Shown: positions 16,612-25,051 of the stretch, piece after piece
Layout of the letters: the number at the start of each line of letters is the position of its first letter
Numbering within the stretch: the first letter of the stretch is position 1
NCBI RefSeq assembly: GCF_024055725.1
Contig: NZ_JAMXMX010000028.1
Span: forward strand, 1-64,000
DNA length: 64,000 nucleotides
DNA from: Actinoallomurus spadix
GTDB taxonomy: Bacteria; Actinomycetota; Actinomycetes; Streptosporangiales; Streptosporangiaceae
Direction: 5' to 3'
Position numbers and translations under genes: made by a program
Notes under the pieces: generated by a model
What the model saw: the letters and a program-made list of their open reading frames with translations, nothing else
What the model was told of the DNA's origin: nothing
Database searches by the model: none

Positions 16612-17786
16612 CCGGCGGTGCGGAGGCGAACGAGGAACGACTGCGGCGCTGGCGGATGGTGCTCGGCGGCGAGGCGGCCGAGGCCACCGGCACGGACCTG
16701 AGCGGCGACGACGCGAGGATGGACGCCGCGCTCGACGCGGTGTACGGCTCGGGCGGACGGGGTGCCGGGCGGCGGGGACGCGGGGCCGGGCTCGGCGCGT
16801 CCGCGCCGCAGGTCGCCCGCTGGCTGGGCGACATCCGGGCGTTCTTCCCGTCGACGGTGGTTCAGATCATGCAGCGGGACGCCGTCGAGCGCCTCGACCT
16901 GACCCGTCTGCTCCTCGAACCCGAGATGCTCGACGCGGTCGAGCCGGACGTGCACCTGGTCGGCACCCTGCTGTCGCTGAATCAGGTGCTGCCGGAACGG
17001 GCCAGGGAGTCCGCGCGGGCCGTCGTCCGCGCCGTGGTCCGCCGGCTGGAGGACCGCCTCGCGCGGCGCCTGCGGTCGGCGGTCGACGGCGCCCTCGACC
17101 GGTCCGCCCGGCGACGCCGCCCCCGGCGTGTCTCCGAGGTCGACTGGGACCGCACCATCCGCCGGAACCTGCGCCACTACGCCCCGGCCCACCGGACCAT
17201 CGTCCCGGAGCATCTCGTCGGGTACGCGCGGCGGCGCAGGTCCGTCGAGCGCGACATCGTGCTGTGCGTCGATCAGAGCGGGTCCATGGCCGCGTCGGTG
17301 GTCCACGCGGGGGTGCTCGGCGCGGTCCTCGCCTCGATGCCCACGCTGCGCACCTCGCTGGTCGCGTTCGACACGTCGGTGGTGGACCTCACCGACCGGC
17401 TGCGGGACCCGGTCGAGCTGCTGTTCGGCACGCAGCTCGGCGGGGGCACCGACATCAACCGGGCGCTGGCCTACTGCGAGCGCCTGATCACCCGGCCGCG
17501 CGAGACCGTCCTCGTGCTGATCAGCGACCTGTACGAGGGCGGGGAGCGCGCCGAGATGATGAAGCGGGTGGCGGCCATGACCGCGGCGGGCACGCGGGTC
17601 GTGGCACTGACGGCCCTCTCGGACGAGGGCGCGCCGGCCTTCGACCACGCGAACGCCGCCGCGCTGACCTCTTTGGGCGTTCCCGTGTTCGCCTGCACGC
17701 CCGACGTGTTCCCCGACCTGATGGCCGCAGCGATCGAGGGCCGGGATCTGACCGAGTGGTCCCGGCGATCCGTTCCCGAGGTGTAG
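16608..17786 (+). CDS. VWA-domain protein, partner of the MoxR ATPase
   Basis: 392 residues; the GTG overlaps the previous stop. Helical N-terminal half, then a von Willebrand A domain from about 214 with an intact metal-ion-dependent adhesion site: D222-Q-S224-G-S226, a Thr in GGGTDIN (about 283), and a later Asp in LISDLYEGG. In the MoxR/VWA partnership the MIDAS domain binds metal and client. This is the last gene of the five-gene operon; the following gene faces it. Confidence 0.92.
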   Translation: MTGGAEANEERLRRWRMVLGGEAAEATGTDLSGDDARMDAALDAVYGSGGRGAGRRGRGAGLGASAPQVARWLGDIRAFFPSTVVQIMQRDAVERLDLTRLLLEPEMLDAVEPDVHLVGTLLSLNQVLPERARESARAVVRAVVRRLEDRLARRLRSAVDGALDRSARRRRPRRVSEVDWDRTIRRNLRHYAPAHRTIVPEHLVGYARRRRSVERDIVLCVDQSGSMAASVVHAGVLGAVLASMPTLRTSLVAFDTSVVDLTDRLRDPVELLFGTQLGGGTDINRALAYCERLITRPRETVLVLISDLYEGGERAEMMKRVAAMTAAGTRVVALTALSDEGAPAFDHANAAALTSLGVPVFACTPDVFPDLMAAAIEGRDLTEWSRRSVPEV

Positions 17787-17807
17787 CGGCGCGGCGCCGG
17801 CGACGCC

Positions 17808-18081
17808 TCAGCCGCGGGCGCTCCGGCGGCGCCGCAGCTCGTCGAGCCATTCGCGCACCTGGGCGTCGTCGTGCAGGTGGCCGCCGCACCGGTCCTGAGG
17901 GAGGTCGCTCCCGAAGTAGGAGGTTCAGCGCCCACCAGGCGACGTCGTCCCAGACCAGATCGTCGTCCATGACCCAGCGGGCGGCCCACCGATCGGCGGC
18001 GTCCCGGCTCAGCCGCCCTTCGGCGACGGCCACGAATCGCTCTTCGATCTCATCGAGACCCGGCTGCCGGCTCGCCTCCAC
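17808..18081 (-). pseudogene. Frameshifted small hypothetical gene
   Basis: The first frame gives about 52 residues (EIEERFVAVAEGRLSRDAADRW ... WWALN). It then loses sense, while the next frame continues exactly with YFGSDLPQD and HLHDDAQVREWLDELRRR to a TGA. Removing one G of the GG at 17919-17920 joins the two into a coherent protein of about 90 residues ending DELRRRRSARG. So either the gene is broken by a one-base insertion or the read contains an error. The protein resembles small actinobacterial hypothetical proteins of unknown role. It faces the VWA gene. Confidence 0.7.
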
Positions 18082-18130
18082 GCGCCGATCCTACGCATCC
18101 GGTCCCGACCGCCTGGATAGGGTGGGCCGC

Positions 18131-18805
18131 GTGAATCCCCTGTTCGCGGAGCCGCCCGTGACGGACGGCCATGCCGCGACGGTCCGGGCGCTGACCCGGG
18201 TCTCGGCTCCTCCCCTGGTTCCCGAGCTCTCCCTGCACCTCGCCGAGGAGCCGTTCGCGACCTGGGAGGCGACGCGGCACGGACGGGCGGCGTCGGAGGT
18301 GCCGCCGCCGTTCTGGGCGTTCGCATGGGCGGGCGGTCAGGCCCTCGCCCGGCACGTCCTCGACCATCCCGAGACGGTGGCCGGGCGACGCGTCCTGGAC
18401 CTGGCCAGCGGGTCCGGTCTCGTGGCGATCAGTGCGGCCCTGGCGGGCGCCCGATCCGTCACCGCCTGCGACATCGACCCCCTCGCCGTGACCGCCATCG
18501 GCCTGAACGCCGCGCTCAACGGCGTCCGCGTCGACGTCCTCTCCGAGGACGTCCTGGGACGGGACCTCGACGGCGTCGACCTGATCCTCGCCGGGGACGT
18601 CTGCTATGACGCGGACCTCGCCGGGGCCATGATGGCGTTCCTGCGCGCGCAGCGGCGGCGCGGCCGGGAGGTTCTGCTCGGGGATCCGCTGCGGCCCTAT
18701 CTGCCGGACGGTCTCACCGCCGTCGCCCGGTACGAGGTCGGCGGCACCGCCAACCTGGAGGAACGCGCGGTCACCGCGGCGGCGGTGTTCGCGATCCCCG
18801 GCTGA
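18131..18805 (+). CDS. Class I SAM-dependent methyltransferase (ETFB/Nnt1-like)
   Basis: 224 residues from GTG at 18131. Motif I VLDLASGSGLVAISAALAGA, motif II ACDIDPLAVTAIGLNAALNG and the DLILAGDVCYDADLA motif IV are all present. The FWAFAWAGGQALARHVL segment before motif I is characteristic of the lysine-methyltransferase branch that includes ETFB methyltransferase and L11 (PrmA)-like enzymes. Substrate is probably a protein lysine; certainty is low. Divergent from the frameshifted gene and convergent with the oxygenase gene. Confidence 0.88.
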   Translation: MNPLFAEPPVTDGHAATVRALTRVSAPPLVPELSLHLAEEPFATWEATRHGRAASEVPPPFWAFAWAGGQALARHVLDHPETVAGRRVLDLASGSGLVAISAALAGARSVTACDIDPLAVTAIGLNAALNGVRVDVLSEDVLGRDLDGVDLILAGDVCYDADLAGAMMAFLRAQRRRGREVLLGDPLRPYLPDGLTAVARYEVGGTANLEERAVTAAAVFAIPG

Positions 18806-18814
18806 GCGGCGGGG

Positions 18815-19543
18815 TCAGGCCGCGTCGTGGAAGACCAGGCCGAGGGCGCGGCGGTGGCCCGACCGTACGGTGCTGACGCCGTGGCGTACGGCGCCCGCCG
18901 ACCAGCCCCGTTTGCTCCGGACCGGCCGGTCGCGCGTGGTGAAGACGAGGCCGTGGCCCTGCCGCAGCACGGTGGTGGTCCCCCGTGACTGGGCGCGGGG
19001 CCGCTGTTCGACCAGCAGGAACTCGCCGCCGGTGTAGTCGGTGCCGTGCTCGTCGAGGCCGATGACGACCTGGAGGGGGAAGACCATGTCGCCGAACACG
19101 TCGCGGTGCAGGGCGTTCCAGTCGCCCTCCCGATAGCGCAGCAGGATCTGGGCCGACCGTGCCTGACCGGCGGCGTGGCAAATCGCGAGCCACTCGTCGA
19201 GGTCGTCGGGCCACGGCGCGGGCCGGCCGAGCCGGGCCGCCCAGTCGCGGGCGATCGGCAGCAACCGGGGGTAGAAGGCGCGGCGCAGCTCGGCGACCGG
19301 CTCGGGCAGGTCGTGCGTGAAGTAGCGGTATTCCCCCGAGCCGAACCGGTGCCGGGCCATGTCGACCGTCGTGCGGAACAGCTCGGCCCGCTCGTACAGC
19401 CCGGCGATGGCGTGGCACTCCTCCGGGGCCAGCAGCCGGGGCGTCAGCGCGCAGCCGTACTCGTCCAGCTCCCCGGCGACGGCGGCCCAGTCCGCGGCGT
19501 CGACGCGCCGCCTCACCCGCGAAACGGTGTCCTGTGAGGTCAT
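18815..19543 (-). CDS. 2-oxoglutarate/Fe(II)-dependent oxygenase
   Basis: 242 residues. The iron triad is readable: His146-x-Asp148 in NALHRDVFG and distal His221 in AVRHGVSTV, with Arg231/232 placed to bind 2-oxoglutarate. GLDEHGTDYTGGEFLLVEQRPRAQ matches prolyl-hydroxylase-like family members. The reaction is hydroxylation or demethylation coupled to 2-oxoglutarate decarboxylation; the substrate is unknown. It follows the KAS III gene in the same direction with a 70-base gap, so it may be a distal member of that operon. Confidence 0.88.
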   Translation of the reverse strand: MTSQDTVSRVRRRVDAADWAAVAGELDEYGCALTPRLLAPEECHAIAGLYERAELFRTTVDMARHRFGSGEYRYFTHDLPEPVAELRRAFYPRLLPIARDWAARLGRPAPWPDDLDEWLAICHAAGQARSAQILLRYREGDWNALHRDVFGDMVFPLQVVIGLDEHGTDYTGGEFLLVEQRPRAQSRGTTTVLRQGHGLVFTTRDRPVRSKRGWSAGAVRHGVSTVRSGHRRALGLVFHDAA

Positions 19544-19613
19544 GCCTCCACTCTGTCGCGGGTCCCCGCAACGAACTGGCGGGAATCCGACACGACGTTC
19601 GGCGGTCCGCCGG

Positions 19614-20609
19614 CTACCCGGTCCAGCGGAGTACGGCGGCGGCCCACGTGTAGCCGGTGCCGGCGGCCAGGAGGAGGACGTGATCGCCGGGCGTGAGACG
19701 ACCGGCCCGTGCCGCGCGGTCGAGGGCGAGGAGGGGGTCGACGCCGCTCATGTGGCCCGTGTCGTCGAGGTACTCCGCGCGGTCCGGCGGCAGGCCGAGC
19801 TCCTTGAGCAGGGCGTCGTGCAGGGACCGCTTGACGTGCAGCGCGCAGAGGAGGTCGGCGCGGTCCACGCCGGAGCGCGTCAGCGCGCCGGCCGCCGCCG
19901 CGACGAAGTTCGGCAGGCTGACCGGGTCGAGGCGCTCCTTCATCGACCCGGGGTCGGGCACGTCGAGGAAGTGCCGCCGCCCGCGTACCGTCTCGGCGTC
20001 GGCGGGGGCGACGCTGCCGCCCGCCGGGACCATGACGTCGCCGGAGAACGATCCGTCGGTGAGCATGTGGCAGCCGAGGACCTGCGCGCCCGCGTCCCGG
20101 GTGAACAGGGCGGCCACCGCGCCGTCGCCGAAGTCGTAGGCGAAGCGGGCGCGCGGGTTGGTGTAGTCGATCAGGTACGACTCGCGGGAGGCGCCGACCG
20201 CTAGCACGGTGGTGAGGTCCTCCTCGGCGCGCAGGAGGTTCCGGCAGAAGCGGACGGCGACCGGCGATCCGCAGGACACGTACGCCATCTCGAACACCGC
20301 CGCCCGGCGCAGGCCCAGCAGGTGGGCGACGCGCGGCGCGGCGTGCCAGACGGCGTAGTCCTTCCAGGTCGAGCCGAAGTAGACCAGGGCGTCGACGTCG
20401 TCCGGGCCGAGGTTCCGCTCGTCCATGAGGCGGCGGGCGGCCGTCGCCGCCATGTCGCTGACGTGCTCGTCCGGTGCGGCGATGTGCTTGCCGCGCAGGC
20501 CGAACCGCTCGACGAGGATCTCCTCGGGGATGCCGCTGAGCCCGGCGATCTCCGCGGCCGGCATCCAGCGGGACGGCAGGTACGACACCGTGGCGGCCAG
20601 GCCGATCAT
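19614..20609 (-). CDS. KAS III-family ketoacyl synthase, atypical active site
   Basis: 331 residues of FabH-like thiolase fold. The nucleophile is Cys113 in AYVSCGSP and a histidine sits at 258 (CALHVKRSLHD). The third residue, Asn in the usual YGNTS motif, is replaced by His286 in DDTGHMSGVDP. KAS III enzymes condense an acyl-CoA with malonyl-ACP, but relatives with altered triads (CerJ and DpsC are examples) transfer or condense other acyl groups. The acyl-CoA ligase gene ends 34 bases upstream, suggesting it supplies the acyl-CoA. Substrate unknown. Confidence 0.87.
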   Translation of the reverse strand: MIGLAATVSYLPSRWMPAAEIAGLSGIPEEILVERFGLRGKHIAAPDEHVSDMAATAARRLMDERNLGPDDVDALVYFGSTWKDYAVWHAAPRVAHLLGLRRAAVFEMAYVSCGSPVAVRFCRNLLRAEEDLTTVLAVGASRESYLIDYTNPRARFAYDFGDGAVAALFTRDAGAQVLGCHMLTDGSFSGDVMVPAGGSVAPADAETVRGRRHFLDVPDPGSMKERLDPVSLPNFVAAAAGALTRSGVDRADLLCALHVKRSLHDALLKELGLPPDRAEYLDDTGHMSGVDPLLALDRAARAGRLTPGDHVLLLAAGTGYTWAAAVLRWTG

Positions 20610-20643
20610 CCGCGCGCTCCGTCCTCATCCCTCGCGCTCGTCC

Positions 20644-22101
20644 TCATCCGCCGAACTCCGCGCGCAGCTCGTTCTTGAGCGTCTTGCCGACCGCCGAGCG
20701 CGGCAGCGCGGGTACCGAGCGCACGTACTTCGGCACCTTGAACGCCGCGAGGCGCTCCCGGCAGTGCGCGAGCAGCTCCTCGACCGGGACGTCCCCGGCG
20801 ACGTACGCGCAGCCGACCTCGCCCCAGCGCTCGTCGGGCACCCCGACGACCGCGACCTCGGCGACACCGGGGAACGCGGCGAGCACCGACTCGACCTCGG
20901 CGGGGTAGACGTTCTCGCCGCCGGAGACGTACATGTCCTTCACCCGGTCGCAGATCCGGTAGAAGCCCTCCGCGTCGCGCTCGGCGACGTCGCCGGTGCG
21001 CAGCCAGCCGTCCGGGACGGCCTCCCGCGTCGCGGCGGGGTTCCGCCAGTAGCCGGCGAAGACGTTCGGCCCGCGCACGATGAGTTCGCCGCGGCCCGGC
21101 CCGTCCAGGGGCCCGCCGGGGCCGAGGAGCGCGACGTCGACGTGCGGGTACGGCTTACCGGCCCAGCCGACGCGGCGCGCGACCTCCTCCGGCGGCAGGC
21201 ACAGGACGTTCGGGGCGGCCTCGGTGAGCCCGTAACCCTGGGTGATCCGCACGCCGCGGTCCAGCCAGGCGCGCAGCAGCGGCTCCGGCATCGGCGCGCC
21301 GCCGACGACCACGCACCGCAGCGACGACAGGTCGGCCGTCGCGAACTCCGGCCGCGCGGCCATGAACTGGTACGTCGCCGGGACGCCCATCATCGTGGTC
21401 ACCCGGCGCTCCGTGATGAGCCGCAGCGCGCGAGCGGGGTCGAAGGACGGCTCGAGCACCACGGTGGCGCCCTTCCACCAGGCGAGCAGCGGCTGGACGT
21501 TCCACCCGCCGACGTGGAACTGCGGGAGCACCTGCAGGACGACGTCGTCCTCGCGCAGCTCGCAGCCCCGGTCGAGCGACAGGTTGGTCCAGAAGCAGTT
21601 CGCGTGGGTGAGCAGCGCCCCTTTGGGCCGGCCGGTGGTGCCGGCGGTGTAGACGATCAGCAGCCCGGCGTCCGGTCCGGCGTCGCCGGGGAGGCCGCCC
21701 GCGGCCGGATCGGCCGCGACCGCGTCGAGGCCGTCCCGGGTGAGCTCGACGACCGGCCCGGTGAAGGGCGGCGCGGCGCGTCCGGGGCCGGTGCACAGCA
21801 TCGCCGGTCCGGCGTCGCCGACCTGGTAGGTCAGCTCCGGGAGGGTCAGCCGGACGTTCAGCGGGACGAGGATCAGGCCGGCCTTGGCGCACGCGAAGAA
21901 CAGTTCGGCGTGCTCCGGCCGGTTGTCCGTGAGGGTCGCGATCCGGTCCCCCGGCCGCAGGCCGCGCGCGAGCAGCCCGGCCGCCAGCCGCTCCGACCGG
22001 GCGTCCAGCTCGGCGTAGGTGATCTCCTCGTCGCCGAACACGATCGCGGTCCGGTGCGGCGTCGTACGCGCCCGGTCGCGGATCCAGCGGCCGAGGTTCA
22101 T
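20644..22101 (-). CDS. AMP-forming acyl-CoA synthetase
   Basis: 485 residues. The P-loop YTAGTTGRPKG, the GYGLTEAAP motif, the hinge GDVAERDAEGFYRICDRVKDMYVSGGENVYP and the C-terminal catalytic Lys in SAVGKTLKNELR are all intact. It activates a carboxylic acid with ATP and CoA; chain type cannot be read. The ATG overlaps the TetR stop (ATGA), so the two are translationally coupled. Its product is probably used by the KAS III enzyme encoded next. An ATG at 22188 would only add an out-of-family tail. Confidence 0.93.
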   Translation of the reverse strand: MNLGRWIRDRARTTPHRTAIVFGDEEITYAELDARSERLAAGLLARGLRPGDRIATLTDNRPEHAELFFACAKAGLILVPLNVRLTLPELTYQVGDAGPAMLCTGPGRAAPPFTGPVVELTRDGLDAVAADPAAGGLPGDAGPDAGLLIVYTAGTTGRPKGALLTHANCFWTNLSLDRGCELREDDVVLQVLPQFHVGGWNVQPLLAWWKGATVVLEPSFDPARALRLITERRVTTMMGVPATYQFMAARPEFATADLSSLRCVVVGGAPMPEPLLRAWLDRGVRITQGYGLTEAAPNVLCLPPEEVARRVGWAGKPYPHVDVALLGPGGPLDGPGRGELIVRGPNVFAGYWRNPAATREAVPDGWLRTGDVAERDAEGFYRICDRVKDMYVSGGENVYPAEVESVLAAFPGVAEVAVVGVPDERWGEVGCAYVAGDVPVEELLAHCRERLAAFKVPKYVRSVPALPRSAVGKTLKNELRAEFGG

Positions 22102-22736
22102 CGGGCACCGAGCCCGCGCCGGACGAAGGCGTACATCTCCTCGAACACGTGCTCCGGCACCTCGCCCGCCTCGGCGTCGTCCCGCCACAGGATCCAGCGC
22201 ATGCCGATCATCTCGCCGACGCCCATCAGCGCCCAGGCGACGACCTCCGGGTCGGCGGCGGCGATCTCCCCGTCGTCCATCGCGCCGCGCAGCCCGGAGA
22301 CGTACCCGTCGGCGATCGCCTGGTAGTGCCGGCGGAGCGCGTCCGGCGCGGCGAACTCCGCCTGCCGGATGATGCGGTACAGCGCCGGGTGCTCCGCGGT
22401 GAACCGGAAGAACCCGAGGAAGCCGAGCCGTTCGGCCTCCGTGCGGGTGTGGCCCTGCCGGGAGCCTTCGGACATCGCGCGGCGCACCCGCCGGTTCAGG
22501 TCGGCGACCAGCTCGTCGAAGATCTGCCGCTTGCTCTCGAAGTAGATGTAGAAGGTGCCCTGCGCGACCTCGGCCGCCTCGGTGATCTTCACGATCGACG
22601 CGTCCTGGTAGCCGAGCGCGCCGAAGACCTGCTCGGCGGCGTCCAGCAGGCCGCGCCTGGTCCGCTCCCCCTTCGCCGACAGCGGCCGCCCGCGGGTGCT
22701 GGTGGGCGGCGGCTCCTCCTCGATGCGCCAGGCCAT
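22098..22736 (-). CDS. TetR/AcrR-family regulator
   Basis: 212 residues. N-terminal helix-turn-helix (ILDAAEQVFGALGYQDASIVKITEAAEVAQGTFYIYFESK-like region, about 29-69) followed by a helical ligand-binding domain typical of fatty-acyl or lipid responsive members. It sits inside the operon it probably controls, 4 bases after the alpha/beta hydrolase stop and overlapping the ligase start. A 13-bp palindrome ahead of the operon (23770-23782) is a candidate binding site. Confidence 0.93.
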   Translation of the reverse strand: MAWRIEEEPPPTSTRGRPLSAKGERTRRGLLDAAEQVFGALGYQDASIVKITEAAEVAQGTFYIYFESKRQIFDELVADLNRRVRRAMSEGSRQGHTRTEAERLGFLGFFRFTAEHPALYRIIRQAEFAAPDALRRHYQAIADGYVSGLRGAMDDGEIAAADPEVVAWALMGVGEMIGMRWILWRDDAEAGEVPEHVFEEMYAFVRRGLGAR

Positions 22737-22740
22737 CGGC

Positions 22741-23718
22741 TCAGCCCGCCAGGTGCGCGTGGAACAGCGCCGCGAACTCCTCCGGCCGCTGCGCGTACGG
22801 GAAGTGCCCGGTGCCGGCCATGACCTCTTCCCGGTAGGCGCCGTAGCGGTCGAGCACCTGCCGGGTCTGGGCCTCCATGGGCTGGGCGGGGAAGGCGTCC
22901 TCGCCCGGCCAGCCGGGGACGTACCCGAGAGCCCCCAGGTGACCGAGGTCGCACATCGAGGTGTCGGAGACGACCGCGTCCTGGTCGCCGTGCACCCACA
23001 GCACCGGGGCCCGGCAGCCCGAGTCCGGGAAGCCGCTCCAGTCGAAGTACTTCGGCGACATGGTGTTGAGCACGCCGCGCGTGCCGGGGGCGGTGCCGGG
23101 CCAGTGCGGGGACCTGGTCGCGTCACCGGGGTAGTGGTCGTCGCCGACCCGGGTGCGCAGGATGCCGTCGAGCAGCTCCTCCTCGCTCCGTACGGCCTCG
23201 GCGCCCGGGAAGTAGAGCGTCCGCACGACGTTGCGCGGCGACACCGGGTACGCGTCGGCCCGGTCGCCCTCCCGCATGAGCTTGACCAGGTCCGGGTTGG
23301 CGGTGCCGCCGCCCGACCCGGCGAAGTCCGGCGTGCAGGGCGTGCCGTCGAGGCGGGTGCCGCCGAAGCCGTACGGGCTGACGGGCGCGACGAGCGTGAT
23401 GGTCCGCGCGCGCCCGGGGTGCCGGGCGGCCAGGTCCATGACGACGCCGCCGCCCATGGAGTGGCCGACGAGGTGGACCGACTCCAGGCCGAGCTCGTCG
23501 AGCAGCGCCACGAGGTCGTCGCGGAAGTCGCCGACGCCGCGCGTCGCGTCGATCGGCGCCGGGTCGCTGCGGCCGAAGCCGCGCAGGTCCGGGGCGATGC
23601 CCCGGTAGCCGGGCGGCAGCAGGCGGAGCTGCTCGTCCCAGGCCGAGCCGTCGGACAGGTTGCCGTGCACGAACAGCACCGGCTCGCCGTCGCCGGTCTC
23701 ACGGGTGTAGAGCGCCAT
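22741..23718 (-). CDS. Alpha/beta hydrolase
   Basis: 325 residues. Oxyanion motif FVHGNLSDGSAW, nucleophile elbow GHSMGG, acid in WVHGDQDAVV and catalytic His in TGHFPYAQRP. It likely cleaves an ester or thioester; a thioesterase or lactonase role in the KAS III/ligase pathway would fit. The ATG at 23718 has a strong GGGAGG 5 bases upstream. First gene of the operon hydrolase, TetR, acyl-CoA ligase, KAS III; its promoter region is shared with a divergent secreted lipase. Confidence 0.92.
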   Translation of the reverse strand: MALYTRETGDGEPVLFVHGNLSDGSAWDEQLRLLPPGYRGIAPDLRGFGRSDPAPIDATRGVGDFRDDLVALLDELGLESVHLVGHSMGGGVVMDLAARHPGRARTITLVAPVSPYGFGGTRLDGTPCTPDFAGSGGGTANPDLVKLMREGDRADAYPVSPRNVVRTLYFPGAEAVRSEEELLDGILRTRVGDDHYPGDATRSPHWPGTAPGTRGVLNTMSPKYFDWSGFPDSGCRAPVLWVHGDQDAVVSDTSMCDLGHLGALGYVPGWPGEDAFPAQPMEAQTRQVLDRYGAYREEVMAGTGHFPYAQRPEEFAALFHAHLAG

Positions 23719-23769
23719 GATTCCTCCCGACCGGCTCTTGACGGAGTACGCCGGTACCGCCAAATTAAC

Positions 23770-23782
23770 AGGTGAATCACCT
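23770..23782. promoter_or_regulatory. 13-bp palindrome, candidate TetR operator
   Basis: AGGTGAATCACCT is a perfect inverted repeat round one base, in the 83-base gap between the divergent alpha/beta hydrolase and lipase genes and next to a TTGACG box (23738-23743) that could be a -35. Its length and place suit the TetR regulator encoded in the hydrolase operon. Confidence 0.5.
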
Positions 23783-23801
23783 CTCATAAAAGGGGCGGCG
23801 G

Positions 23802-25028
23802 ATGCGCAGAATCCTGGTCACTCTGATCCTCCTGTTGATGTTCGCGTCGCCTCTCCCGGCGTACGCGACCTCCTCGGTCACGCTCGAGGCGACCTACACC
23901 AGCGGCTTGGAGAACGGCTGGGCCAAGGTCGAGCGGTACCGCGACACCTCCTCCGGGTTCGCCACCGAGGCGTACCCGCCGGGCGGCGTCGGCGACCAGA
24001 CCGGGCAGACACAGCGGCTGTTCGGCGGGGTGGCCGAGCCGCACTCGTCGCGGTTCCTGCTGTACCAGGCGCCGCACGCCCTCACCGGGTCGAAGCCGGT
24101 GCCGGTGCTGCTCGTCCACGGCGCGAACCAGACGGCCGACCAGGCGTGGGCGAACCCGAACGTCCTCGGCGCGAACGGCTGCGGCAGCGCGAGCTGCCCC
24201 TCCACCGGCCTCATGCAGTACCTCGACGGGCGCGGCTACAAGGTCTTCGCGATCGGCTTCCCGCACAAGACGGGTGACGGGTACTACTGGAGCGAGCAGA
24301 TCGGCGACGCGGTCAAGCGCATCAAGGCCGAGACCGGCGCGTCCCAGGTCGACGTCGTCGGCTGGTCGAAGGGCGCGTTCAACGCCCGCATGTACGTCTC
24401 GTCGCTGCGTAAGTCGTGGGGCACCGCGTACGCCGGCGACGTGCGCAAGCTGATCCTCGTCGGCGGGCCGAACAAGGGCTTCGACTGGGGCTTCCGGCAC
24501 GGCTGGAGCCATGACTTCGCGATCTACCCGGAGTGCGGCGGCGCCCTGAACGCGCCCGCGCCGCACACCGCGATGGTCTGCTACGGCCTCTGGTACGACG
24601 AGACGCAGCTCAGCTACGAAGGCACGGCGTTCCCCGGCGGGCGGCAGATGCTCTACCGCTGGGACGACGTCTACCCGCTGCCGACGACCGAGCAGGACTG
24701 GTACACCACCTACTACGGCGGTCAGGGCTTCTACACGAGCGGCCGCGGCATCCAGTACAGCATCGACCAGGGCTCCCTGGTCCAGCCGCTGATCGACGCC
24801 GGAGTCCCGGCGAGCGTCCCGGTGTACGAGCTGTGCGGGAACTCCCCCACCATGCCGCTGCTGCACAATGAGCACACCGGGCCGTCCGACGGCGCGGTGT
24901 TCGTCGCGAGCTGCGCGAACACCGCCGGGATCGCGAACCGCGCGGCCTCGGCCACCCTGGCCCTCAACCACCTGCAGCTCGGCTGGAACTCCGGCGCGGA
25001 GGCCCAGGTGGCCTCCTGGCTGGGCTGA
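23802..25028 (+). CDS. Secreted lipase/esterase, alpha/beta hydrolase fold
   Basis: 408 residues with a clear signal peptide (MRRILVTLILLLMFASPLPAYA, cleavage after residue 22). The hydrolase core has LLVHGANQTADQAW and the nucleophile elbow GWSKG with Ser189. Candidate late acid and His are in GPSDGAVF and LNHLQLGW. Four or more cysteines (CGSASC, ECGG, MVC, ELCGN, SCAN) suggest disulfides in the exported enzyme. Close to bacterial lipase families acting on extracellular esters; substrate unknown. Divergent from the hydrolase/TetR operon. Confidence 0.88.
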   Translation: MRRILVTLILLLMFASPLPAYATSSVTLEATYTSGLENGWAKVERYRDTSSGFATEAYPPGGVGDQTGQTQRLFGGVAEPHSSRFLLYQAPHALTGSKPVPVLLVHGANQTADQAWANPNVLGANGCGSASCPSTGLMQYLDGRGYKVFAIGFPHKTGDGYYWSEQIGDAVKRIKAETGASQVDVVGWSKGAFNARMYVSSLRKSWGTAYAGDVRKLILVGGPNKGFDWGFRHGWSHDFAIYPECGGALNAPAPHTAMVCYGLWYDETQLSYEGTAFPGGRQMLYRWDDVYPLPTTEQDWYTTYYGGQGFYTSGRGIQYSIDQGSLVQPLIDAGVPASVPVYELCGNSPTMPLLHNEHTGPSDGAVFVASCANTAGIANRAASATLALNHLQLGWNSGAEAQVASWLG

Positions 25029-25051
25029 TCGGAAGAGACGGGAGGACGGCG

